Source: Alitta virens
Taxonomy: Eukaryota; Annelida; Polychaeta; Phyllodocida; Nereididae
Reading direction: 5' to 3'
Length of the DNA stretch: 64,000 bases
NCBI GenBank assembly: GCA_932294295.1
Contig: OW028576.1
Span: forward strand, 21,273,227 to 21,337,226
In this document: piece after piece, positions 21,803-34,778 of the stretch
Numbering within the stretch: position 1 is the stretch's first letter
Layout of the letters: the number at the start of each line of letters is the position of its first letter
Notes under the pieces: generated by a model
What the model was told of the DNA's origin: nothing
The model's database searches: none
What the model saw: only the letters and a program-made list of their open reading frames with translations
Translations under genes and position numbers: made by a program

Positions 21803-24226
21803 GTGCGTAGCGGGGTCAAGTCCGTTGTAGAGGACCAGGATGCTGACAAAAAAACTAACGACAACAACGCAACACCGAAGTAATAGCCTTTTGTAAAGAC
21901 GTGGCACAGTTAAATTATCAAGAGTACACAGCCATGTAGGAAGTGCACTTAGCAGTGACATGCCAGACTCACAGACCGCGCCGATTAAGCAGTAAGTTAG
22001 GTCCACTTAGCACAGCCAATGAGAGGCAAAGGACGAAGCGTGCATTATGATAGCCACGTGGGGCACTCGTGCGTAGCGAGGTCAAGGCCGTTGTAGAGGG
22101 CCAGGATGCTGACAAGAAAACAAACGACAACAACGCAACACCGAAGTGAAATACTCTATAATAGCGTCAGGGAACGACGTGGCATAGTTAAATTATCAAG
22201 AGTACAAAAAATGTAGTAAGTGCACTTAGCAGTGAGATGCCAGACTCACAGACCGCGCCGATTAAGTAGTAAGTTAGGTCCACTTAGCACAGCCAATGAG
22301 AGGCAGAGGACGAAGCGTGCATTATGATAGCCACGTGGGGCACTCGTGCGTAGCGGGGTCAAGGCCGTTGTAGAGGGCTAGGATGCTGACAAGAAAACAA
22401 ACGACAACAACGCAACACCGAAGTGTAATAGCCTTTTGGAACGACGTGGCACAGTTAAATTATCTAAAGTACACAGCCATGTAGGAAGTGCACTTAGCAG
22501 TGACATGCCAGACTCACAGACCGTGCCGATTAAGTAGTAAGTTAGGTCCACTTAGCACAGCCAATGAGAGGCAGAGGACGAAGCGTGCATTATGATAGCC
22601 ACGTGGGGCACTCGTGCGTAGCGGGGTCAAGGCCGTTGTAGAGGGCCAGGATGCTGACAAAAAAACTAACGACAACAACGCAACACCGAAGTAATAGCCT
22701 TTTGTAAAGACGTGGCACAGTTAAATTATCAATAGTACACAGCCATGTAGGAAGTGCACTTAGCAGTGACATGCCAGACTCACAGACCGCGCCGATTAAG
22801 TAGTAAGTTAGGTCCAATTAGCGCAGCCAATGAGAGGCAGAGGACGAAGCGTGCATTATGATAGCCGCGTGGGGCACTCGTGCGTAGCGGGGTCAAGGCC
22901 GTTGTAGAGGGCCAGGATGCTGACAAGAAAACAAACGACAACAACGCAACACCGAAGTGTAATAGCCTTTTGGAACGACGTGGCACAGTTAAATTATCTA
23001 AAGTACACAGCCATGTAGGAAGTGCACTTAGCAGTGACATGCCAGACTCACAGACCGCGCCGATTAAGTAGTAAGTTAGGTCCACTTAGCGCAGCCAATG
23101 AGAGGCAGAGGACAAAGCGTGCATTATGATAGCCGCGTGGGGCACTCGTGCGTAGCGGGGTCAAGGACGTTGTAGAGGGCCAGGATGCTGACAAGAAAAC
23201 AAACGACAACAACGCAACACCGAAGTGTAATAGCCTTTTGGAACGACGTGGCACAGTTAAATTATCTAAAGTACACAGCCATGTAGGAAGTACACTTAGC
23301 ATGACATGCCAGACTTACAGACCGTGCCGATTAAGTAGTAAGTTAGGTCCACTTAGCGCAGCCAATGAGAGGCAGAGGACAAAGCGTGCATTATGATAGC
23401 CGCGTGGGGCACTCGTGCGTAGCGGGGTCAAGGACGTTGTAGAGGGCCAGGATGCTGACAAGAAAACAAACGACAACAACGCAACACCGAAGTGTAATAG
23501 CCTTTTGGAACGACGTGGCACAGTTAAATTATCTAAAGTACACAGCCATGTAGGAAGTGCACTTAGCATTGACATGCCAGACTTACAGACCGTGCCGATT
23601 AAGTAGTAAGTTACGTCCACTTAGCGCAGCCAATGAGAGGCAGAGGACGAAGCGTGCATTATGATAGCCACGTGGGGCACTCGTGCGTAGCGGGGTCAAG
23701 GCCGTTTTAGAGGGCCAGGATGCTGACAAGAAAACAAACGACAACAACGCAACACCGAAGTGAAATACTCTATAATAGCGTCAGGGAACGACGTGGCACA
23801 GTTAAATTATCAAGAGTACAAAAAATGTAGTAAGTGCACTTAGCAGTGAGATGCCAGACTCACAGACCGCGCCGATTAAGTAGTAAGTTAGGTCCACTTT
23901 GCACAGCCAATGAGAGGCAGAGGACGAAGCGTGAATTATGATAGCCACGTGGGGCACTCGTGCGTAGCGGGGTCAAGGCCGTTGTAGAAGGCCAGGATGC
24001 TGAAAAGAAAACAACGCAACACCGAAGTGAAATACTCTATAATAGCCTTTTGGAGGACTTGGCACAGTTAAATTATCAAGAGTACACAGCCATGTAGGAA
24101 GTGCACTTAGCAGTGACATGCCAGACTCACAGACCGCGCCGATTAAGTAGTAAGTTAGGTCCACTTTGCACAGCCAATGAGAGGCAGAGGACGAAGCGTG
24201 CATTATGATAGCCACGTGGGGCACTC
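21803..24226 (+). repeat. HOR unit 10: canonical 9-mer, 2424 bp
   Basis: Order A-B-C-D-E-F-G-H-I. It carries AAGCAGTAAG and GGCAAAGGAC near 21988 and 22026, the rare markers also seen in the units at 223 and 34779. Confidence 0.93.
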
Positions 24227-24492
24227 GTGCGTAGCGGGGTCAAGTCCGTTGTAGAGGACCAGGATGCTGACAAAAAAACTAACGACAACAACGCAACACC
24301 GAAGTAATAGCCTTTTGTAAAGACGTGGCACAGTTAAATTATCAAGAGTACACAGCCATGTAGGAAGTGCACTTAGCAGTGACATGCCAGACTCACAGAC
24401 CGCGCCGATTAAGTAGTAAGTTAGGTCCACTTAGCACAGCCAATGAGAGGCAGAGGACGAAGCGTGCATTATGATAGCCACGTGGGGCACTC

Positions 24493-26676
24493 GTGCGTAG
24501 CGAGGTCAAGGCCGTTGTAGAGGGCCAGGATGCTGACAAGAAAACAAACGACAACAACGCAACACCGAAGTGAAATACTCTCTAATAGCGTCAGGGAACG
24601 ACGTGGCATAGTTAAATTATCAAGAGTACAAAAAATGTAGTAAGTGCACTTAGCAGTGAGATGCCAGACTCACAGACCGCGCCGATTAAGTAGTAAGTTA
24701 GGTCCACTTAGCACAGCCAATGAGAGGCAGAGGACGAAGCGTGCATTATGATAGCCACGTGGGGCACTCGTGCGTAGCGGGGTCAAGGCCGTTGTAGAGG
24801 GCTAGGATGCTGACAAGAAAACAAACGACAACAACGCAACACCGAAGTGTAATAGCCTTTTGGAACGACGTGGCACAGTTAAATTATCAAGAGTACACAG
24901 CCATGTAGGAAGTGCACTTAGCAGTGACATGCCAGACTCACAGACCGCGCCGATTAAGTAGTAAGTTAGGTCCACTTAGCACAGCCAATGAGAGGCAGAG
25001 GACGAAGCGTGCATTATGATAGCCACGTGGGGCACTCGTGCGTAGCGAGGTCAAGGCCGTTGTAGAGGGCCAGGATGCTGACAAGAAAACAAACGACAAC
25101 AACGCAACACCGAAGTGAAATACTCTATAATAGCGTCAGGGAACGACGTGGCATAGTTAAATTATCAAGAGTACAAAAAAAATGTAGTAAGTGCACTTAG
25201 CAGTGAGATGCCAGACTCACAGACCGCGCCGATTAAGTAGTAAGTTAGGTCCACTTAGCACAGCCAATGAGAGGCAGAGGACGAAGCGTGCATTATGATA
25301 GCCACGTGGGGCACTCGTGCGTAGCGGGGTCAAGGCCGTTGTAGAGGGCTAGGATGCTGACAAGAAAACAAACGACAACAACGCAACACCGAAGTGTAAT
25401 AGCCTTTTGGAACGACGTGGCACAGTTAAATTATCTAAAGTACACAGCCATGTAGGAAGTGCACTTAGCAGTGACATGCCAGACTCACAGACCGCGCCGA
25501 TTAAGTAGTAAGTTAGGTCCACTTAGCACAGCCAATGAGAGGCAGAGGACGAAGCGTGCATTATGATAGCCACGTGGGGCACTCGTGCGTAGCGAGGTCA
25601 AGGCCGTTGTAGAGGGCCAGGATGCTGACAAGAAAACAAACGACAACAACGCAACACCGAAGTGAAATACTCTATAATAGCGTCAGGGAACGACGTGGCA
25701 TAGTTAAATTATCAAGAGTACAAAAAATGTAGTAAGTGCACTTAGCAGTGAGATGCCAGACTCACAGACCGCGCCGATTAAGTAGTAAGTTAGGTCCACT
25801 TAGCACAGCCAATGAGAGGCAGAGGACGAAGCGTGCATTATGATAGCCACGTGGGGCACTCGTGCGTAGCGGGGTCAAGGCCGTTGTAGAGGGCTAGGAT
25901 GCTGACAAGAAAACAAACGACAACAACGCAACACCGAAGTGTAATAGCCTTTTGGAACGACGTGGCACAGTTAAATTATCAAGAGTACACAGCCATGTAG
26001 GAAGTGCACTTAGCAGTGACATGCCAGACTCACAGACCGCGCCGATTAAGTAGTAAGTTAGGTCCACTTAGCACAGCCAATGAGAGGCAGAGGACGAAGC
26101 GTGCATTATGATAGCCACGTGGGGCACTCGTGCGTAGCGAGGTCAAGGCCGTTGTAGAGGGCCAGGATGCTGACAAGAAAACAAACGACAACAACGCAAC
26201 ACCGAAGTGAAATACTCTATAATAGCGTCAGGGAACGACGTGGCATAGTTAAATTATCAAGAGTACAAAAAAAATGTAGTAAGTGCACTTAGCAGTGAGA
26301 TGCCAGACTCACAGACCGCGCCGATTAAGTAGTAAGTTAGGTCCACTTAGCACAGCCAATGAGAGGCAGAGGACGAAGCGTGCATTATGATAGCCACGTG
26401 GGGCACTCGTGCGTAGCGGGGTCAAGGCCGTTGTAGAGGGCTAGGATGCTGACAAGAAAACAAACGACAACAACGCAACACCGAAGTGTAATAGCCTTTT
26501 GGAACGACGTGGCACAGTTAAATTATCTAAAGTACACAGCCATGTAGGAAGTGCACTTAGCAGTGACATGCCAGACTCACAGACCGTGCCGATTAAGTAG
26601 TAAGTTAGGTCCACTTAGCACAGCCAATGAGAGGCAGAGGACGAAGCGTGCATTATGATAGCCACGTGGGGCACTC
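24493..26676 (+). repeat. Amplified B-C dimers (four pairs)
   Basis: Pairs start at 24493, 25038, 25585 and 26130 with lengths 545, 547, 545 and 547 bp. The A tract alternates six, eight, six, eight, so the amplified element is the four-monomer block B-C'-B'-C and not a single pair. Confidence 0.9.
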
Positions 26677-29108
26677 GTGCGTAGCGGGGTCAAGGCCGTT
26701 GTAGAGGGCCAGGATGCTGACAAAAAAACTAACGACAACAACGCAACACCGAAGTAATAGCCTTTTGTAAAGACGTGGCACAGTTAAATTATCAATAGTA
26801 CACAGCCATGTAGGAAGTGCACTTAGCAGTGACATGCCAGACTCACAGACCGCGCCGATTAAGTAGTAAGTTAGGTCCAATTAGCGCAGCCAATGAGAGG
26901 CAGAGGACGAAGCGTGCATTATGATAGCCGCGTGGGGCACTCGTGCGTAGCGGGGTCAAGGCCGTTGTAGAGGGCCAGGATGCTGACAAGAAAACAAACG
27001 ACAACAACGCAACACCGAAGTGTAATAGCCTTTTGGAACGACGTGGCACAGTTAAATTATCTAAAGTACACAGCCATGTAGGAAGTGCACTTAGCAGTGA
27101 CATGCCAGACTCACAGACCGCGCCGATTAAGTAGTAAGTTAGGTCCACTTAGCGCAGCCAATGAGAGGCAGAGGACAAAGCGTGCATTATGATAGCCACG
27201 TGGGGCACTCGTGCGTAGCGGGGTCAAGGCCGTTGTAGGCTAGGATGCTGACAAGAAAACAAACGACAACAACGCAACACCGAAGTGAAATAGTCTATAA
27301 TAGCGTCAGGGAACGACGTGGCACAGTTAAATTATCTAAAGTACACAGCCATGTAGGAAGTGCACTTAGCAGTGAGATGCCAGACTCACAGACCGCGCCG
27401 ATTAAGTAGTAAGTTAGGTCCACTTAGCGCAGCCAATGAGAGGCAGAGGACGAAGCGTGCATTATGATAGCCACGTGGGGCACTCGTGCGTAGCGGGGTC
27501 AAGGCCGTTTTAGAGGGCTAGGATGCTGACAAGAAAACAAACGACAACAACGCAACACCGAAGTGAAATACTCTATAATAGCGTCAGGGAACGACGTGGC
27601 ACAGTTCAATTATCTAAAGTACACAGCCATGTAGGAAGTGCACTTAGCAGTGACATGCCAGACTCACAGACCGCGCCGATTAAGTAGTAAGTTAGGTCCA
27701 CTTAGCGCAGCCAATGAGAGGCAGAGGACAAAGCGTGCATTATGATAGCCGCGTGGGGCACTCGTGCGTAGCGGGGTCAAGGACGTTGTAGAGGGCCAGG
27801 ATGCTGACAAGAAAACAAACGACAACAACGCAACACCGAAGTGTAATAGCCTTTTGGAACGACGTGGCACAGTTAAATTATCTAAAGTACACAGCCATGT
27901 AGGAAGTACACTTAGCATGACATGCCAGACTTACAGACCGTGCCGATTAAGTAGTAAGTTAGGTCCACTTAGCGCAGCCAATGAGAGGCAGAGGACAAAG
28001 CGTGCATTATGATAGCCGCGTGGGGCACTCGTGCGTAGCGGGGTCAAGGACGTTGTAGAGGGCCAGGATGCTGACAAGAAAACAAACGACAACAACGCAA
28101 CACCGAAGTGTAATAGCCTTTTGGAACGACGTGGCACAGTTAAATTATCTAAAGTACACAGCCATGTAGGAAGTGCACTTAGCATTGACATGCCAGACTT
28201 ACAGACCGTGCCGATTAAGTAGTAAGTTACGTCCACTTAGCGCAGCCAATGAGAGGCAGAGGACGAAGCGTGCATTATGATAGCCACGTGGGGCACTCGT
28301 GCGTAGCGGGGTCAAGGCCGTTTTAGAGGGCCAGGATGCTGACAAGAAAACAAACGACAACAACGCAACACCGAAGTGAAATACTCTATAATAGCGTCAG
28401 GGAACGACGTGGCACAGTTAAATTATCAAGAGTACAAAAAATGTAGTAAGTGCACTTAGCAGTGAGATGCCAGACTCACAGACCGCGCCGATTAAGTAGT
28501 AAGTTAGGTCCACTTTGCACAGCCAATGAGAGGCAGAGGACGAAGCGTGAATTATGATAGCCACGTGGGGCACTCGTGCGTAGCGGGGTCAAGGCCGTTG
28601 TAGAAGGCCAGGATGCTGAAAAGAAAACAACGCAACACCGAAGTGAAATACTCTATAATAGCCTTTTGGAAGACTTGGCACAGTTAAATTATCAAGAGTA
28701 CACAGCCATGTAGGAAGTGCACTTAGCAGTGACATGCCAGACTCACAGACCGCGCCGATTAAGTAGTAAGTTAGGTCCACTTTGCACAGCCAATGAGAGG
28801 CAGAGGACGAAGCGTGCATTATGATAGCCACGTGGAGCACTCGTGCGTAGCGGGGTCAAGTCCGTTGTAGAGGACCAGGATGCTGACAAAAAAACTAACG
28901 ACAACAACGCAACACCGAAGTAATAGCCTTTTGTAAAGACGTGGCACAGTTAAATTATCAAGAGTACACAGCCATGTAGGAAGTGCACTTAGCAGTGACA
29001 TGCCAGACTCACAGACCGCGCCGATTAAGTAGTAAGTTAGGTCCACTTAGCACAGCCAATGAGAGGCAGAGGACGAAGCGTGCATTATGATAGCCACGTG
29101 GGGCACTC
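26409..29108 (+). repeat. 2700-bp tandem duplication, copy 1
   Basis: C-D-E-X-Y-F-G-H-I-A. The next copy (29109-31808 by offset) begins immediately after, producing the unusual A-to-C junction at 29109. Confidence 0.9.
27211..27763 (+). repeat. X-Y monomer pair, first copy
   Basis: X (27211, 275 bp) has a three-base contraction (GTTGTAGGCTAGG) and GAAATAGTCTATAATAG. Y (27486, 278 bp) has GCCGTTTTAGAGGGCTAGG and the unique CAGTTCAATTATC. Both join the TATAAT cassette of B/H to the TCTAAAGTACACAGCC segment of C/E, so they are mosaics. Confidence 0.9.
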
Positions 29109-31542
29109 GTGCGTAGCGGGGTCAAGGCCGTTGTAGAGGGCTAGGATGCTGACAAGAAAACAAACGACAACAACGCAACACCGAAGTGTAATAGCCTTTT
29201 GGAACGACGTGGCACAGTTAAATTATCTAAAGTACACAGCCATGTAGGAAGTGCACTTAGCAGTGACATGCCAGACTCACAGACCGTGCCGATTAAGTAG
29301 TAAGTTAGGTCCACTTAGCACAGCCAATGAGAGGCAGAGGACGAAGCGTGCATTATGATAGCCACGTGGGGCACTCGTGCGTAGCGGGGTCAAGGCCGTT
29401 GTAGAGGGCCAGGATGCTGACAAAAAAACTAACGACAACAACGCAACACCGAAGTAATAGCCTTTTGTAAAGACGTGGCACAGTTAAATTATCAATAGTA
29501 CACAGCCATGTAGGAAGTGCACTTAGCAGTGACATGCCAGACTCACAGACCGCGCCGATTAAGTAGTAAGTTAGGTCCAATTAGCGCAGCCAATGAGAGG
29601 CAGAGGACGAAGCGTGCATTATGATAGCCGCGTGGGGCACTCGTGCGTAGCGGGGTCAAGGCCGTTGTAGAGGGCCAGGATGCTGACAAGAAAACAAACG
29701 ACAACAACGCAACACCGAAGTGTAATAGCCTTTTGGAACGACGTGGCACAGTTAAATTATCTAAAGTACACAGCCATGTAGGAAGTGCACTTAGCAGTGA
29801 CATGCCAGACTCACAGACCGCGCCGATTAAGTAGTAAGTTAGGTCCACTTAGCGCAGCCAATGAGAGGCAGAGGACAAAGCGTGCATTATGATAGCCACG
29901 TGGGGCACTCGTGCGTAGCGGGGTCAAGGCCGTTGTAGGCTAGGATGCTGACAAGAAAACAAACGACAACAACGCAACACCGAAGTGAAATAGTCTATAA
30001 TAGCGTCAGGGAACGACGTGGCACAGTTAAATTATCTAAAGTACACAGCCATGTAGGAAGTGCACTTAGCAGTGAGATGCCAGACTCACAGACCGCGCCG
30101 ATTAAGTAGTAAGTTAGGTCCACTTAGCGCAGCCAATGAGAGGCAGAGGACGAAGCGTGCATTATGATAGCCACGTGGGGCACTCGTGCGTAGCGGGGTC
30201 AAGGCCGTTTTAGAGGGCTAGGATGCTGACAAGAAAACAAACGACAACAACGCAACACCGAAGTGAAATACTCTATAATAGCGTCAGGGAACGACGTGGC
30301 ACAGTTCAATTATCTAAAGTACACAGCCATGTAGGAAGTGCACTTAGCAGTGACATGCCAGACTCACAGACCGCGCCGATTAAGTAGTAAGTTAGGTCCA
30401 CTTAGCGCAGCCAATGAGAGGCAGAGGACAAAGCGTGCATTATGATAGCCGCGTGGGGCACTCGTGCGTAGCGGGGTCAAGGACGTTGTAGAGGGCCAGG
30501 ATGCTGACAAGAAAACAAACGACAACAACGCAACACCGAAGTGTAATAGCCTTTTGGAACGACGTGGCACAGTTAAATTATCTAAAGTACACAGCCATGT
30601 AGGAAGTACACTTAGCATGACATGCCAGACTTACAGACCGTGCCGATTAAGTAGTAAGTTAGGTCCACTTAGCGCAGCCAATGAGAGGCAGAGGACAAAG
30701 CGTGCATTATGATAGCCGCGTGGGGCACTCGTGCGTAGCGGGGTCAAGGACGTTGTAGAGGGCCAGGATGCTGACAAGAAAACAAACGACAACAACGCAA
30801 CACCGAAGTGTAATAGCCTTTTGGAACGACGTGGCACAGTTAAATTATCTAAAGTACACAGCCATGTAGGAAGTGCACTTAGCATTGACATGCCAGACTT
30901 ACAGACCGTGCCGATTAAGTAGTAAGTTACGTCCACTTAGCGCAGCCAATGAGAGGCAGAGGACGAAGCGTGCATTATGATAGCCACGTGGGGCACTCGT
31001 GCGTAGCGGGGTCAAGGCCGTTTTAGAGGGCCAGGATGCTGACAAGAAAACAAACGACAACAACGCAACACCGAAGTGAAATACTCTATAATAGCGTCAG
31101 GGAACGACGTGGCACAGTTAAATTATCAAGAGTACAAAAAATGTAGTAAGTGCACTTAGCAGTGAGATGCCAGACTCACAGACCGCGCCGATTAAGTAGT
31201 AAGTTAGGTCCACTTTGCACAGCCAATGAGAGGCAGAGGACGAAGCGTGAATTATGATAGCCACGTGGGGCACTCGTGCGTAGCGGGGTCAAGGCCGTTG
31301 TAGAAGGCCAGGATGCTGAAAAGAAAACAACGCAACACCGAAGTGAAATACTCTATAATAGCCTTTTGGAAGACTTGGCACAGTTAAATTATCAAGAGTA
31401 CACAGCCATGTAGGAAGTGCACTTAGCAGTGACATGCCAGACTCACAGACCGCGCCGATTAAGTAGTAAGTTAGGTCCACTTTGCACAGCCAATGAGAGG
31501 CAGAGGACGAAGCGTGCATTATGATAGCCACGTGGAGCACTC
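28843..31542 (+). repeat. HOR unit 12: 10-mer, 2700 bp, lacks B
   Basis: Order A-C-D-E-X-Y-F-G-H-I. A is followed directly by C, so B is absent. This arises because the segment from C through A (26409-29108) was duplicated in tandem. Confidence 0.92.
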
Positions 31543-31808
31543 GTGCGTAGCGGGGTCAAGTCCGTTGTAGAGGACCAGGATGCTGACAAAAAAACTAACG
31601 ACAACAACGCAACACCGAAGTAATAGCCTTTTGTAAAGACGTGGCACAGTTAAATTATCAAGAGTACACAGCCATGTAGGAAGTGCACTTAGCAGTGACA
31701 TGCCAGACTCACAGACCGCGCCGATTAAGTAGTAAGTTAGGTCCACTTAGCACAGCCAATGAGAGGCAGAGGACGAAGCGTGCATTATGATAGCCACGTG
31801 GGGCACTC
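29109..31808 (+). repeat. 2700-bp tandem duplication, copy 2
   Basis: Same ten monomers as 26409-29108, followed by B at 31809, which restores the normal A-to-B order. Confidence 0.9.
29911..30463 (+). repeat. X-Y monomer pair, second copy
   Basis: Same arrangement and private variants as 27211-27763, exactly 2700 bp downstream. No other X or Y monomer was found in the window. Confidence 0.9.
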
Positions 31809-33699
31809 GTGCGTAGCGAGGTCAAGGCCGTTGTAGAGGGCCAGGATGCTGACAAGAAAACAAACGACAACAACGCAACACCGAAGTGAAATACTCTATA
31901 ATAGCGTCAGGGAACGACGTGGCATAGTTAAATTATCAAGAGTACAAAAAATGTAGTAAGTGCACTTAGCAGTGAGATGCCAGACTCACAGACCGCGCCG
32001 ATTAAGTAGTAAGTTAGGTCCACTTAGCACAGCCAATGAGAGGCAGAGGACGAAGCGTGCATTATGATAGCCACGTGGGGCACTCGTGCGTAGCGGGGTC
32101 AAGGCCGTTGTAGAGGGCTAGGATGCTGACAAGAAAACAAACGACAACAACGCAACACCGAAGTGTAATAGCCTTTTGGAACGACGTGGCACAGTTAAAT
32201 TATCTAAAGTACACAGCCATGTAGGAAGTGCACTTAGCAGTGACATGCCAGACTCACAGACCGTGCCGATTAAGTAGTAAGTTAGGTCCACTTAGCACAG
32301 CCAATGAGAGGCAGAGGACGAAGCGTGCATTATGATAGCCACGTGGGGCACTCGTGCGTAGCGGGGTCAAGGCCGTTGTAGAGGGCCAGGATGCTGACAA
32401 AAAAACTAACGACAACAACGCAACACCGAAGTAATAGCCTTTTGTAAAGACGTGGCACAGTTAAATTATCAATAGTACACAGCCATGTAGGAAGTGCACT
32501 TAGCAGTGACATGCCAGACTCACAGACCGCGCCGATTAAGTAGTAAGTTAGGTCCAATTAGCGCAGCCAATGAGAGGCAGAGGACAAAGCGTGCATTATG
32601 ATAGCCGCGTGGGGCACTCGTGCGTAGCGGGGTCAAGGACGTTGTAGAGGGCCAGGATGCTGACAAGAAAACAAACGACAACAACGCAACACCGAAGTGT
32701 AATAGCCTTTTGGAACGACGTGGCACAGTTAAATTATCTAAAGTACACAGCCATGTAGGAAGTGCACTTAGCAGTGACATGCCAGACTCACAGACCGCGC
32801 CGATTAAGTAGTAAGTTAGGTCCACTTAGCGCAGCCAATGAGAGGCAGAGGACAAAGCGTGCATTATGATAGCCGCGTGGGGCACTCGTGCGTAGCGGGG
32901 TCAAGGACGTTGTAGAGGGCCAGGATGCTGACAAGAAAACAAACGACAACAACGCAACACCGAAGTGTAATAGCCTTTTGGAACGACGTGGCACAGTTAA
33001 ATTATCTAAAGTACACAGCCATGTAGGAAGTGCACTTAGCATTGACATGCCAGACTTACAGACCGTGCCGATTAAGTAGTAAGTTACGTCCACTTAGCGC
33101 AGCCAATGAGAGGCAGAGGACGAAGCGTGCATTATGATAGCCACGTGGGGCACTCGTGCGTAGCGGGGTCAAGGCCGTTTTAGAGGGCCAGGATGCTGAC
33201 AAGAAAACAAACGACAACAACGCAACACCGAAGTGAAATACTCTATAATAGCGTCAGGGAACGACGTGGCACAGTTAAATTATCAAGAGTACAAAAAATG
33301 TAGTAAGTGCACTTAGCAGTGAGATGCCAGACTCACAGACCGCGCCGATTAAGTAGTAAGTTAGGTCCACTTTGCACAGCCAATGAGAGGCAGAGGACGA
33401 AGCGTGAATTATGATAGCCACGTGGGGCACTCGTGCGTAGCGGGGTCAAGGCCGTTGTAGAAGGCCAGGATGCTGAAAAGAAAACAACGCAACACCGAAG
33501 TGAAATACTCTATAATAGCCTTTTGGAGGACTTGGCACAGTTAAATTATCAAGAGTACACAGCCATGTAGGAAGTGCACTTAGCAGTGACATGCCAGACT
33601 CACAGACCGCGCCGATTAAGTAGTAAGTTAGGTCCACTTTGCACAGCCAATGAGAGGCAGAGGACGAAGCGTGCATTATGATAGTCACGTGGAGCACTC
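31543..33699 (+). repeat. HOR unit 13: 8-mer, 2157 bp
   Basis: Order A-B-C-D-(F/E)-G-H-I, a copy of the unit at 18567 with offset 12976. The C monomer at 32086 has GCGGGGTC where the copy at 19110 has GCGAGGTC. Confidence 0.92.
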
Positions 33700-33966
33700 G
33701 TGCGTAGCGGGGTCAAGTCCGTTGTAGAGGACCAGGATGCTGACAAAAAAACTAACGACAACAACGCAACACCGAAGTGTAATAGCCTTTTGGAACGACG
33801 TGGCACAGTTAAATTATCTAAAGTACACAGCCATGTAGGAAGTACACTTAGCATGACATGCCAGACTTACAGACCGTGCCGATTAAGTAGTAAGTTAGGT
33901 CCACTTAGCGCAGCCAATGAGAGGCAGAGGACAAAGCGTGCATTATGATAGCCGCGTGGGGCACTC
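33700..33966 (+). repeat. A/F hybrid monomer, right copy
   Basis: The same junction as 20724-20990 at offset 12976, so it was copied with the surrounding block and did not arise twice. Confidence 0.9.
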
Positions 33967-34778
33967 GTGCGTAGCGGGGTCAAGGACGTTGTAGAGGGCC
34001 AGGATGCTGACAAGAAAACAAACGACAACAACGCAACACCGAAGTGTAATAGCCTTTTGGAACGACGTGGCACAGTTAAATTATCTAAAGTACACAGCCA
34101 TGTAGGAAGTGCACTTAGCATTGACATGCCAGACTTACAGACCGTGCCGATTAAGTAGTAAGTTACGTCCACTTAGCGCAGCCAATGAGAGGCAGAGGAC
34201 GAAGCGTGCATTATGATAGCCACGTGGGGCACTCGTGCGTAGCGGGGTCAAGGCCGTTTTAGAGGGCCAGGATGCTGACAAGAAAACAAACGACAACAAC
34301 GCAACACCGAAGTGAAATACTCTATAATAGCGTCAGGGAACGACGTGGCACAGTTAAATTATCAAGAGTACAAAAAATGTAGTAAGTGCACTTAGCAGTG
34401 AGATGCCAGACTCACAGACCGCGCCGATTAAGTAGTAAGTTAGGTCCACTTTGCACAGCCAATGAGAGGCAGAGGACGAAGCGTGAATTATGATAGCCAC
34501 GTGGGGCACTCGTGCGTAGCGGGGTCAAGGCCGTTGTAGAAGGCCAGGATGCTGAAAAGAAAACAACGCAACACCGAAGTGAAATACTCTATAATAGCCT
34601 TTTGGAAGACTTGGCACAGTTAAATTATCAAGAGTACACAGCCATGTAGGAAGTGCACTTAGCAGTGACATGCCAGACTCACAGACCGCGCCGATTAAGT
34701 AGTAAGTTAGGTCCACTTTGCACAGCCAATGAGAGGCAGAGGACGAAGCGTGCATTATGATAGCCACGTGGAGCACTC
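33700..34778 (+). repeat. HOR unit 14: minimal 4-mer, 1079 bp
   Basis: Order (A/F)-G-H-I, a copy of 20724-21802. Both are preceded by the rare ATAGTCACGTGG (near 20706 and 33682). Confidence 0.93.

Larger units (their letters stand above)
17755..25490 (+). repeat. Segmental duplication 1, left copy (about 7.7 kb)
   Basis: Monomer order and private variants match 30731-38466 at a constant offset of 12976. It contains G-H-I, the 8-mer, the 4-mer, the 9-mer and A-B-C'-B'. I found at least six single-base differences by eye (18079, 19120, 21712, 22791, 24220, 24582), so identity is about 99.9%. Ends are approximate to within a monomer. Confidence 0.87.
24227..28842 (+). repeat. HOR unit 11: expanded 17-mer, 4616 bp
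   Basis: Order A-B-C'-B'-C-B-C'-B'-C-D-E-X-Y-F-G-H-I. The B-C type pair occurs four times in a row (24493-26676), and the X-Y pair (27211-27763) sits between E and F. The C at 25317 is intermediate (TCTAAAG with ACCGCGCCG). A private change (CTCTCTAATAG) alters the TATAAT cassette near 24582. Confidence 0.91.
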
